Below are positions 1-6,797 of a DNA stretch of 10,489 nucleotides, one piece after another. A model generated the notes under the pieces. It ran no database searches, was not told the origin of the DNA, and worked only from the letters and a program-made list of their open reading frames with translations. The stretch's first letter is position 1; each line of letters begins with the position of its first letter. The translations under genes were made by a program, and so were the position numbers. Source of the DNA: CAYMKL01 sp964390805 (lineage in GTDB: Bacteria > Chloroflexota > Anaerolineae > VGOG01); the NCBI GenBank assembly GCA_964390805.1, contig CAYMKL010000187.1, forward strand, positions 1 through 10,489, given 5' to 3'.

Positions 1-1
1 G

Positions 2-79
2 GCGCGGCGCAATGTCCTGTTGGTTGATCTGGAAAGGCTGGATCGCGACCTCACTGGTAGACAAGGCGGCGATTATTGA
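2..79 (+). CDS. C-terminal tail of an upstream gene (partial)
   Basis: The first 78 bases read open in frame 2 and end at TGA 77-79. The tail (about 25 residues, ending ...RDLTGRQGGDY) has ordinary coding composition with alternating hydrophobic and charged residues (VLLVDLERLDRDL). The TGA overlaps the ATG of the next gene by one base (TGATG), the usual layout for translationally coupled operon partners, which supports it being a real gene end. The family cannot be recognised from 25 residues. If coupled, its product probably works with the ADP-ribose hydrolase that follows. The start lies outside the window. Confidence 0.55.
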   Translation, partial: ARRNVLLVDLERLDRDLTGRQGGDY

Positions 80-957
80 TGGTTGGCCTGGATGTTGTAA
101 TGAACGGACGAACAACGCGAGCGCAGGTTGCCAGAGAAACTCTTGAGATTCTCGATAGAGGGTTCTACCAATCCCCCACTGGTCAAGTAGTCCCCATCAG
201 GGGAGCGCTTGAGGCCGCCGTGTCAGGCTCCGTGCACTACAGGCCAACGGATTTCGATGAGGTATTTGCTCTACGCGATCGCATAGTGGAGGAGAGAGGG
301 GGCCAGCCACCGATCGAGTTTGAAGTTGTCAACGAGACGACATTAAGTGCAGCACGCAAGCTGACCCAAGCTGATGACAACGCTAATCCACTGGCACTCA
401 ACTTCGCATCAGCGAAGAATCCGGGGGGTGGGTTTCTCAAGGGGAGCCAGGCTCAAGAAGAGAGCCTGGCCCGGGCGTCGGGCCTCTATCCCTGCATAGC
501 CCAGATGCAGGCCATGTACAATACCAACAGGCAGTTCCGCTCCTGCTTGTATACAGACAACATGATCTACTCACCTGGAGTTCCTGTATTCAGGGACGAC
601 AGAGATCAGTTGCTGGAAGCTCCCAATCTGGTTTCCTTCGTCACGGCGCCCGCGGTGAACGCTGGGGTAGTGCGACGCAGGGGGACAGAGAACGTCGGCA
701 GGATTGAGGATGTGATGCGGGGGCGGATGGAGAAGGTGCTGTCGCTGGCTGTCATCCACCATCACGAAACCCTCGTCCTGGGAGCCTGGGGCTGTGGCGT
801 GTTCCGAAACAACTCCGGGGATGTGGCCAGGTGGTTTGGTGATTACTTGACCGGTGATGGTCTTTTCAGCAGAGCGTTCAGGAAGGTGGTATTCGCTGTG
901 TTGGACAGCAGAGGGGGAGCGGTCATAAGACCATTTCAAGACCTCTTCCTCCATTGA
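79..957 (+). CDS. Microbial-type poly(ADP-ribose) glycohydrolase (TIGR02452/DUF2263 family)
   Basis: The protein has 292 residues if started at ATG 79; TTG 76 or ATG 100 are alternatives. I chose ATG 79 because AAGGCGG lies about 9 bases upstream and the ATG overlaps the previous stop. An N-terminal helical part (RAQVARETLEIL) is typical of the family. The macrodomain-like catalytic core shows the PARG signature GGG-x7-QEE at residues 116-128 (NPGGGFLKGSQAQEE), followed by the family blocks SPGVPVFRDD (about 165-174) and VLGAWGCGVFRNN (about 233-245). In characterised bacterial PARGs the two glutamates of QEE catalyse cleavage of the ribose-ribose bond of ADP-ribose polymers. No signal peptide is visible, so it should be cytoplasmic. 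The catalytic residues look intact and the length is normal. The cellular substrate is unknown; roles in removing ADP-ribose from proteins or nucleic acids, or in neutralising an ADP-ribosylating toxin, are inference. Confidence 0.9.
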   Translation: MVGLDVVMNGRTTRAQVARETLEILDRGFYQSPTGQVVPIRGALEAAVSGSVHYRPTDFDEVFALRDRIVEERGGQPPIEFEVVNETTLSAARKLTQADDNANPLALNFASAKNPGGGFLKGSQAQEESLARASGLYPCIAQMQAMYNTNRQFRSCLYTDNMIYSPGVPVFRDDRDQLLEAPNLVSFVTAPAVNAGVVRRRGTENVGRIEDVMRGRMEKVLSLAVIHHHETLVLGAWGCGVFRNNSGDVARWFGDYLTGDGLFSRAFRKVVFAVLDSRGGAVIRPFQDLFLH

Positions 958-1051
958 ACAGCGACGTCTCCCTCTTTGCCAGGGTGACCTGCAAGCTGTT
1001 GTCTGATAGCCACAGAAGGCCACCTGCGCCAACTGGGTGACTTCTCCGGTG

Positions 1052-1080
1052 TTGCCAAACAAAGTGAATCATGATATACT
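1052..1080 (+). promoter_or_regulatory. Sigma70-type promoter with extended -10
   Basis: TTGCCA (1052-1057) and TATACT (1075-1080) are separated by 17 bases, and TGA directly before the -10 box gives the TGn extended -10 element. Transcription would start near 1086-1088, about 28 bases upstream of the ATG of the exported propeller protein. The gap 958-1115 otherwise shows no clear hairpin terminator for the hydrolase gene. A 5-base inverted repeat (TTGAC...GTCAA, 1084-1100) overlaps the expected start site and could be an operator, but it is too short to claim. Confidence 0.6.
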
Positions 1081-1115
1081 ATTTGACCTTGAATAGTCAA
1101 CAGTCGGAGTGAAGT

Positions 1116-4100
1116 ATGAGCAAACTACGACTCACTATCATCGCTTTAGGTTTGACGGTTTCAATAGTGATCATCATCGTATTGCCAGGGGTCAGCACCG
1201 CCCAGCCCCACTTGCCTCCCGCGGCAAAGATGAAGGCCCGCTGGTGGATGGGTGCCCTACCCTTGGTCCCTTTTTCGCGTTCCCCCGGCGATGTTCCGGC
1301 CAACGGAAGCTCCCCATCTCTATCCACCAGCACCGGCTTGGCTGACTGGAGCAGCATCGCTTTCCAATCCTACCGCGATGGAAACTGGGAAATCTACCTG
1401 GCTCGCGGTGATGGCAGCCAGCCGGTACGCCTGACGCATCACTCCGCCGCCGACGAGCGGCCCCGCCTCAACCGTGGGGCCACCCGTCTTGCCTTCACCT
1501 CGGAGCGCGATGGGAATCCGGAGATCTACGCCATGAACGCCGACGGCTCTGGCTTGGTGCGGCTGACCTTCCACAGTGCCAGCGACATCGGTGCCGCGTG
1601 GTCCCCCGACGGCAGCCAAATGGTCTTCGCTTCGGATCGGGACGGCAACATGGAGGTTTACGCCATGAACAGCGACGGCTCGGTCCAGACCCGGCTCACC
1701 TGGGACGCCGCCGATGACATCTTCCCCACCTGGTCACCAGATGGGAGACAAGTTGCCTGGGTTCGACGCGATGGCCTTGACGGAGCCATTTGGGTGATGA
1801 ATGCTGACGGCACGAATCCCCATCCCCTGACAGGCATGCTGCGTTTCCTGCAACATCCCATGTGGTCCCCTGATGGTACACGACTGGCTTTCGACTACGA
1901 TGTTGATGGGGACTTCTGGAACGAGTTGGCGGTCATCAATGCCGACGGCACAGGTGTGCAGACTGTATACGATCCGTCGCAAGACCTGGTAGACGCATGG
2001 CTGGGAAGCTGGTCACCCGATGGGGAGTGGTTGTTGTTCAGCCGTGTGGAATACGTGATCCACGACGATGAGCTCTACCTCTGGAGCACGGAGATTGAGC
2101 GTATCAGGATAGGGAACTGGTGGGCGGAGTCGGTGATCGCCTCGGGCTATGATCTGTTGCCTGACTGGCAAACCATGGATGCGAGCCCACCATATGCCCG
2201 AGTCCATCCCTTGCCACCTTTATCACGGGCACCGGGGTTCTCGGTGCAGTGGTCGGGCACCGATGTGGGGCTTGCTGAGCTAATGAACTACGATGTTCAG
2301 TTCCGGGATGAGGCGGAGCCATGGACGGACTGGTTCACGGAGGTGGCCACTACCTCGGCGGTCTTCGCCGGGGAACCGGGACACACCTGCGCCTTTCGAG
2401 TTCGGGGACGCGACCATGCCTACAATGTGGGCTCGTATCGCAGCGGGGGTGATACCCAGACGACGCTGTTCACATGGCTATTGTCGGGGACAGTGCAGGA
2501 TAACCGTGGGGTGCCCGTCGAGGGAGCTTCGTTGGCCATCCAACCACCGCCAGTCAAAGTCTCTGCTCCAGACCCGTATGGGAGGTACATGGCTTATCTG
2601 GCGGCAACTGGAGAGCACACGCTAGATGCAGCACGCTCCGGCTATGGAGGTCTCCCTACTGTGACATTGGATATGGACAGGGATCGTTATCTCAGCGTAT
2701 ATCTGCCACCACCTGATGACGCTATCATTGACGGCGGCTTTGAGACCGGTGGGTTTGCTGGTTGGTCTGTCGTCGGTGAAGACACTCAGGTTACCGACCT
2801 TGTGTCTCATAGTGGTCAGTGGTCAGCCCAACTCGGCCGGCCTTGGGAACTCGGGGAACCGATGCAGATCAGTGCTCAGAACGCACGCGCTGTATACCCG
2901 TATGCTGCCGCTGGCGCGGATGGCACCCTACACGTGGTGTGGTCAGAGGGCTATTATTCGGACCAGGCCTACTACGCCCGAAAGGTGCTGGGCGGAGAGT
3001 GGTCTGTTCCCGAGCCAATACCCAATAGCCCGTCGCGCTTCAGCGGACCGCGGCTGGCGGTCACTGATGATGGTACTGCTCACGTTGCCTGGTGGGACTG
3101 GGAAGGGGGGACTGACTATTTGCGATATGCGCGGCGCCGTCCCTGGGGTGAATGGACCTCACCAGAAGTTGTGCCTGGGCACATCGCAAATGGCTTCTTC
3201 GACCTGGCGACTGATGGCCATAACACGGTGCACGTGATTGGTTGCGATGGTGACGAGCTCTCTTACACAAGTCGCCAATCCGATGGTGTCTGGTCTGCAC
3301 CTGCTACTATCTCGGACGGAATGGATTGCTGGTTCAAGCCGACCCTTGCCGTTGGACCGGATGCGCGATTGTACGTGGTGTGGGGAGGAGCAGGGTCTGG
3401 TAGAGATCTCTATTACAACGTGAAAACAGGTGAAGGTTGGATGGGAGCCAGATCTACTGGTCTGGATGCCGACTTTCCTGACATCGTGGTGGGACCATCA
3501 GGGACGATGCATCTCATCGCCCTCTGTGATGGCTTTTACCCTTGTTATCGGTCACTAATGCCCAACGAGACCTGGTCTGCAGTGGAGAACGTGGACAACA
3601 GATCGGCGAGGCGGCCTGTCTTGGCTGTGGGTACGGACGGAAGAGTCTATGCGGCCTGGGTTTGGCAGACCACTTACATCAGCACGCGTCTCCCCAATGG
3701 CCAGTGGACTGAGCGAGAAGTGCTAGGATTCGGTGGTTCCAGTGGCGGAAGCGCGACCGAGTATGCAGCGGTGGTAACCTGGGGCGATATCCCCCATTAC
3801 GTGTGGAATGAAGAGATGGACACTTCCTCCACAATGTACTACAGGTCTGCTGTGGATCTCCCGAGCAGCAGTGTTTCCTCTATGGGCCAGTGGCTTACAC
3901 TGCCTCCCTCTCTGCATAAGCCAACCTTGTCGTTCGTCTACCAGTTCCACGGAGAGTCCCCCGGGGCCACGAATGAGCTGGCTGTTGTGCTCAGCGCTGC
4001 GGATGTGGTATCCGAGACGACTGTGTTTTCAACAACGACGGCTACGGCAGATTGGCAACAGGCGTGGGTGGACGTTGGCCTCTGGGCAGATCAGAGCATT

Positions 4101-4484
4101 GCCGTGAGTTTTACCGTCACGGCCGACGTGGGTTTCCCGCCAGCCCAGGCAACTATAGACGAGGTTTCTCTCGGCTCATGGCTCACCCCCGTGATCCACG
4201 AGGTATGGCCCTCTCAGGTGGAGGCCTGGGTGATCACCCCCATCACTGTCACAGGTGAGAACTTCGTTGTCACACCCACGGTGCGTCTGAACGAAATGGC
4301 CTTGGACGACACGCAGTGGATAGATGAGCAAAACCTGAGGGTCATCCTCCCAGCCGATCTGCGACCCGGCGTCTACAACGTATGGGTGACCAACCCCGGT
4401 GGCCAGGAGGCGGTGCTTACCGGGGGACTGCGTATAGGTTGGCAGATCTACTTGCCGACCTTGCTGAAGGGATATGTGCCCTGA
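1116..4484 (+). CDS. Exported multidomain double beta-propeller protein (PD40/TolB-like, BNR-like, IPT/TIG)
   Basis: This protein has 1122 residues; ATG 1116 has GGAG 6 bases upstream. A signal peptide (about 1-29, basic start, long Ile/Val/Leu core, STA before Gln30) is followed by a low-complexity linker. Residues about 76-352 form six PD40/WD40-like blades (AWSPDG, RDGN-EIYAMNADGS, RLT). Residues about 372-445 resemble an FN3/Ig module (VQWSGTD, FRVRGRD) and about 455-530 a carboxypeptidase-regulatory-like fold. A jelly-roll-like module begins at IIDGGFETGGFAGW (537-550) and appears to resume at 918-1020 (QWLTLPP, LSFVYQF, IDEVSL). Between them, 586-914, sit seven repeats of about 47 residues (DGT-HVVW...W--PE), read as a second propeller. 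An IPT/TIG domain (about 1025-1107) and the tail IYLPTLLKGYVP close the protein. It probably acts outside the cell, binding polymers or surfaces. No catalytic residues are recognised, and the ligand is unknown. Confidence 0.85.
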   Translation: MSKLRLTIIALGLTVSIVIIIVLPGVSTAQPHLPPAAKMKARWWMGALPLVPFSRSPGDVPANGSSPSLSTSTGLADWSSIAFQSYRDGNWEIYLARGDGSQPVRLTHHSAADERPRLNRGATRLAFTSERDGNPEIYAMNADGSGLVRLTFHSASDIGAAWSPDGSQMVFASDRDGNMEVYAMNSDGSVQTRLTWDAADDIFPTWSPDGRQVAWVRRDGLDGAIWVMNADGTNPHPLTGMLRFLQHPMWSPDGTRLAFDYDVDGDFWNELAVINADGTGVQTVYDPSQDLVDAWLGSWSPDGEWLLFSRVEYVIHDDELYLWSTEIERIRIGNWWAESVIASGYDLLPDWQTMDASPPYARVHPLPPLSRAPGFSVQWSGTDVGLAELMNYDVQFRDEAEPWTDWFTEVATTSAVFAGEPGHTCAFRVRGRDHAYNVGSYRSGGDTQTTLFTWLLSGTVQDNRGVPVEGASLAIQPPPVKVSAPDPYGRYMAYLAATGEHTLDAARSGYGGLPTVTLDMDRDRYLSVYLPPPDDAIIDGGFETGGFAGWSVVGEDTQVTDLVSHSGQWSAQLGRPWELGEPMQISAQNARAVYPYAAAGADGTLHVVWSEGYYSDQAYYARKVLGGEWSVPEPIPNSPSRFSGPRLAVTDDGTAHVAWWDWEGGTDYLRYARRRPWGEWTSPEVVPGHIANGFFDLATDGHNTVHVIGCDGDELSYTSRQSDGVWSAPATISDGMDCWFKPTLAVGPDARLYVVWGGAGSGRDLYYNVKTGEGWMGARSTGLDADFPDIVVGPSGTMHLIALCDGFYPCYRSLMPNETWSAVENVDNRSARRPVLAVGTDGRVYAAWVWQTTYISTRLPNGQWTEREVLGFGGSSGGSATEYAAVVTWGDIPHYVWNEEMDTSSTMYYRSAVDLPSSSVSSMGQWLTLPPSLHKPTLSFVYQFHGESPGATNELAVVLSAADVVSETTVFSTTTATADWQQAWVDVGLWADQSIAVSFTVTADVGFPPAQATIDEVSLGSWLTPVIHEVWPSQVEAWVITPITVTGENFVVTPTVRLNEMALDDTQWIDEQNLRVILPADLRPGVYNVWVTNPGGQEAVLTGGLRIGWQIYLPTLLKGYVP

Positions 4485-4542
4485 GAGAAGCGCTGAGGAC
4501 TTGCATTATTTAACCTGTGCTTGGTGGACGAAAGCTAGCTGC

Positions 4543-4566
4543 GTCTACGGGGCGGGTGACTTTTTT
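4543..4566 (+). terminator. Weak Rho-independent terminator candidate after the propeller gene
   Basis: GTC-T-AC at 4543-4548 can pair with GT-GAC at 4556-4560 around a GGGGCGG loop, followed directly by six T (4561-4566). The stem is only five pairs with a bulge, so the call rests mainly on the T run and on its position 60 bases after the stop of the propeller gene. The T run directly abuts the -35 box of the next promoter. Confidence 0.3.
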
Positions 4567-4567
4567 C

Positions 4568-4595
4568 TTGCAAACGGACTGAGGTCTGGTACAAT
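4568..4595 (+). promoter_or_regulatory. Sigma70-type promoter of the BREX leader
   Basis: TTGCAA (4568-4573) and TACAAT (4590-4595) are 16 bases apart. The start site would be near 4601-4603, about 130 bases upstream of brxE. It is the only good promoter-like pair I see before the operon and probably drives brxE-brxA-brxB and perhaps the genes beyond. Confidence 0.6.
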
Positions 4596-4601
4596 ATGTC
4601 T

Positions 4602-4740
4602 AACAGCCGAATAAAAAGGGATTACCAGAGGCGTGACTCGGTAATCCCCACACCTGCTCCTGAATGGCCCAGGAGAGGCGGGAATAATTCTAGCACAAAG
4701 CCGCTTCCTGAGCAAGTCAGAGGCGGCTTATGTTTTGTCT
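4602..4740 (+). ncRNA. Structured leader or small RNA upstream of brxE
   Basis: The predicted transcript contains three successive hairpins. Hairpin 1 (4618-4648) pairs GGGATTACC with GGTAATCCC and continues, after a bulged A, with GAG/CTC around a GCGTGA loop. Hairpin 2 (4657-4675) pairs CTCCTG with CAGGAG around AATGGCC. Hairpin 3 (4698-4729) pairs AAGCCGC with GCGGCTT, with an inner CTGA/TCAG stem, and is followed by the T-rich run to 4742. A promoter at the front and a terminator-like end give a self-contained RNA of about 140 nt. It could be an independent small RNA, an attenuated leader of the BREX operon, or both. It matches no RNA family I recognise. Short open frames through it (e.g. 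from ATG 4596) do not look protein-coding. Confidence 0.45.
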
Positions 4741-4742
4741 TT
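4698..4742 (+). terminator. Terminator- or attenuator-like hairpin overlapping the brxE start
   Basis: A GC-rich stem (AAGCCGC 4698-4704 with GCGGCTT 4723-4729, inner CTGA 4708-4711 with TCAG 4717-4720, loop GCAAG) is followed by TTATGTTTTGTCTTT. The 3' arm contains AGAGGCGG (4719-4726), the best ribosome-binding sequence for the TTG start at 4735. The same hairpin could therefore end transcription or hide the ribosome-binding site of brxE. Which of the two applies cannot be decided from sequence. Confidence 0.5.
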
Positions 4743-5283
4743 GAGGCCCATGACACCCGAGGATGCACACACGATTCTTGGTCTGCGACTGCTGATAGCT
4801 CGGGCTGCTAACAAGGACAGTCTAGCCTGGTGGGATGACGAATCGCTCACCCGGCACGCCGGCTTTGTCTTGGAGCGCACCTTCCCTATGGCGCCTCCCC
4901 TTGGTGCTCGGAGCCTGGCCCTGGCTGCCGCTCTGGCACGCCACCAGGCTGCCTGTTCTACTGATACCAGGGCCTTGCATCTCTATCGGCTGGATGCAGA
5001 CAATCTGGACAAGCTCGCTCTGCGCTTTGCGCCCCTCCTCCCCATCCCGGTGCCAGAGGACCCGATCACCACGATGGAGATACTGCGCCAGCACCTGCTG
5101 AACCTGACGCACGAACCCGCGTCCTACACGGTCACGCGACGGACAGTTGCCCACGGATTGCAGGTGGAGATGCCGCCTTGCCCATCTGGCGTCTCGCCGC
5201 TGCTGCACCGGGCGCGGACGCTGGCCTGGGCCTATCTGGAGGGTGCACCCAAAGAGCCGGCATTCCCATTCTGCCTGGAGTGA
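4735..5283 (+). CDS. brxE: BrxE-like BREX accessory protein
   Basis: This is a 182-residue protein if started at TTG 4735 (AGAGGCGG 8-9 bases upstream). ATG 4750 would give 177 residues but has only GAGG three bases before it. The N-terminal part reads GLRLLIARAANKDSLAWWDDESL...FVLERTFP (about 16-51), resembling the small BrxE proteins that I recall preceding brxA in type 6 BREX loci. Identification rests on this pattern and on position: it directly precedes brxA and ends 5 bases before it. The middle is Leu/Ala-rich and helical (58-100); there is no signal peptide, membrane segment or catalytic motif. The function of BrxE is not known to me. It is presumably cytoplasmic and part of the defence complex or its control. 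An unrelated small BREX-associated protein remains possible. Confidence 0.62.
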   Translation: MSLRPMTPEDAHTILGLRLLIARAANKDSLAWWDDESLTRHAGFVLERTFPMAPPLGARSLALAAALARHQAACSTDTRALHLYRLDADNLDKLALRFAPLLPIPVPEDPITTMEILRQHLLNLTHEPASYTVTRRTVAHGLQVEMPPCPSGVSPLLHRARTLAWAYLEGAPKEPAFPFCLE

Positions 5284-5288
5284 AGAAC

Positions 5289-6074
5289 TTGACCGAATCA
5301 CCTGAACCCATCTACAGCAGCCGCATTATCAAGGCCAGTGCTTTGATCGCCGATACCAAGGTCCTGCTGGCCGAGTGGGACCTGGGAAGCTCGGCGGCGG
5401 AGAACCTCGACCGAGCCCGGCGAGAGAACATCTTCGGCAAAGCGTCGCGCAGGCGCGTGCGGGATATCCTCAAGATCTTCCGCCAGCGCTACTTCGACGA
5501 CGCCGACGTTGGCACGGCACTGGTAACACTGACTCAGACCGGTGCGCCAGCTCAGTGGATCAACCCGCTGCTCTACTTCTTCTCGGCCCAAAACGACCGC
5601 ACCTTGCGGGACATCGTGATCGAGGTGCTCTATCCCCGACATCTGGCGGGCTACACCGATCTGCCGGTTGATTACGTAGTGCGCGCCATCCGCAACTGGG
5701 TCGCTGAGGGCAAGACCACAACCGTGTGGAACGAGAATACCATATTGCGGGTAGCGCAGGGGTTGATGGCGACGCTGCGCGACTTCGGCGTGCTGCAGGG
5801 TGCCGCCAGGAAGCAATTGACACCGATCTACCTGCCCACTCCATCGTTCGTTCTGATTGCCTTCTGGCTCCAGCAGCGTGAGCGCTCCGGCCATCTGGTT
5901 CTCCACAGCGACGATTGGAGGCTCTTCTTCCTCCCCGTGGAGGGGGTAGAGCGCTTCTTCATGGAAGCGCACCAGGAGCACCTGTTGACTTACGACGCGG
6001 CTGGCTCGGTGGTCCGCATCGAGTTCCCTGCCACTACCCTGACGGAGTATGCCCATGTCCTCCTCCGATTGTAA
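5289..6074 (+). CDS. brxA: BrxA (DUF1819), BREX DNA-binding component
   Basis: This protein has 261 residues from TTG 5289, with GGAG (5277-5280) 8 bases upstream inside the end of brxE. The frame stays open back to 5178, but that extension lies wholly inside brxE and is unlikely to be translated. BrxA/DUF1819 features are IYSSRIIKASALIADTK (about 8-24), the helical ENLDRARRENIFGKASRRR block (38-56), PLLYFFSAQNDRTLRDIV (93-110) and AIRNWVAEGKTTTVWNENT (133-151) before the winged-helix-like C-terminal half. Known BrxA proteins are small, helical, DNA-binding and needed for BREX defence; DNA binding here is inferred from the family. The length is slightly over the usual ~200-250. It is translated between brxE and brxB with no room for another promoter. 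Confidence 0.87.
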   Translation: MTESPEPIYSSRIIKASALIADTKVLLAEWDLGSSAAENLDRARRENIFGKASRRRVRDILKIFRQRYFDDADVGTALVTLTQTGAPAQWINPLLYFFSAQNDRTLRDIVIEVLYPRHLAGYTDLPVDYVVRAIRNWVAEGKTTTVWNENTILRVAQGLMATLRDFGVLQGAARKQLTPIYLPTPSFVLIAFWLQQRERSGHLVLHSDDWRLFFLPVEGVERFFMEAHQEHLLTYDAAGSVVRIEFPATTLTEYAHVLLRL

Positions 6075-6675
6075 GCGAAGCGGCCTCAGGACAACGTCCT
6101 TGAAAGAGCGCGTCAAGACCCTTGAGGCCGACCTGAAAGCTTCCCCTATGCGGCACTACGTCTACCACGACCTGCCTTTTGCCATCTTCTGCTATCCGCC
6201 AGGTCACGAATGGGCCATGCGGCACGAGGTAGACCTGCTCAAGACGCGGCTGGAAAATGACACCAGCCGTCAGGTCGTCTTCATCTCGCTGGCCGAACTC
6301 CTATGGCAGGCGATTGATCAGAGCGAGGGGATCGAGGCCGTGGTGGAACTGGAGCGGCGAGACGGATTCGAAGAGGCGCAGTTGCAGATCCAGGACTACC
6401 TCTCCGACCCAGACTGGCGCCCGCTGCCCGATCTGCTGGCCGAGCGGCTGGCAGAACTCAACGCTGACCGCCACATCGCCTTCATCGTCCGCGCCGGCGC
6501 TCTGGCCCCCAACATCTACCGCGTGTCCAAGCTGTTGGACGAGATGAAGGGGCGAACCAGAGTGCCGTGCGTGCTGTTCATGCCCGCCACCACCGAGGGG
6601 CGCAGCAGCCTGCGCTTCATGGGCATAGCCGAGAATGAAGGACGGGGGAGTTATCATACTAAGGTGTATGCGTGA
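6055..6675 (+). CDS. brxB: BrxB (DUF1788), BREX core protein
   Basis: This protein has 206 residues from ATG 6055; GGAG at 6044-6047 sits 7 bases upstream, which favours it over ATG 6049. TTG 6100, just before KERVKTLEADL, is a further alternative. The start lies inside brxA (20-base overlap), so translation is probably coupled. DUF1788 features are LKERVKTLEADL (about 16-27), the segment PFAIFCYPPGHEWAMRHEV (43-61), VVFISLAELLWQAI (76-89) and the C-terminal VPCVLFMPATTEGRSSLRFMG (171-191). BrxB is a conserved small cytoplasmic protein of BREX systems, required for activity in studied cases, without a known enzymatic role. Length and sequence look intact. Codons are GC-rich like brxA and the front of pglX. 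Confidence 0.87.
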   Translation: MSSSDCKRSGLRTTSLKERVKTLEADLKASPMRHYVYHDLPFAIFCYPPGHEWAMRHEVDLLKTRLENDTSRQVVFISLAELLWQAIDQSEGIEAVVELERRDGFEEAQLQIQDYLSDPDWRPLPDLLAERLAELNADRHIAFIVRAGALAPNIYRVSKLLDEMKGRTRVPCVLFMPATTEGRSSLRFMGIAENEGRGSYHTKVYA

Positions 6676-6740
6676 GACGAATGTCCAGTCTCTAGTGCGG
6701 GCTGCGGGGTAAGTATGCGGCGAGAGGCATGGACACAGAT

Positions 6741-6759
6741 TGGCGCAGATTGTGCGCCA
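6741..6759 (+). other. Perfect 7-bp hairpin in the brxB-HEAT gap
   Basis: TGGCGCA (6741-6747) pairs with TGCGCCA (6753-6759) around a GATTG loop. It lies 84 bases after the brxB stop and 21 bases before the strong ribosome-binding site of the HEAT gene. There is no T run, so it is not a normal terminator. It could be an operator, an mRNA processing or stability element, or chance. CAGATTG is directly repeated at 6736-6742 and 6746-6752. I see no convincing promoter in this 122-base gap. Confidence 0.35.
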
Positions 6760-6797
6760 GGTTAGGTTTGCGTGAAAGAAAGGAGAGGAGGCAAACA

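Noticed and set aside
571..1062. 163-codon minus-strand frame across the end of the PARG gene
   Set aside because: Overlaps conserved catalytic coding sequence and the promoter region of the next gene; no domain recognised.
1084..1100. TTGAC...GTCAA inverted repeat near the start site of the propeller gene
   Set aside because: Five-base arms with a 7-base spacer are expected by chance; mentioned only in the promoter entry.
4596..4811. 71-codon frame starting just after the -10 box before brxE
   Set aside because: The ATG lies at or before the expected transcription start, it has no ribosome-binding site, runs through strong hairpins, and overlaps brxE in another frame.
5178..5288. N-terminal extension of BrxA to ATG 5178
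   Set aside because: The 37 extra residues are an Ala/Gly-rich readout of brxE in another frame; the TTG at 5289 has a good ribosome-binding site and fits the usual BrxA start.
5298..6116. 272-codon open frame on the minus strand opposite brxA
   Set aside because: It mirrors the GC-rich codons of brxA, whose protein has clear family features; the antisense product shows no recognisable domain.
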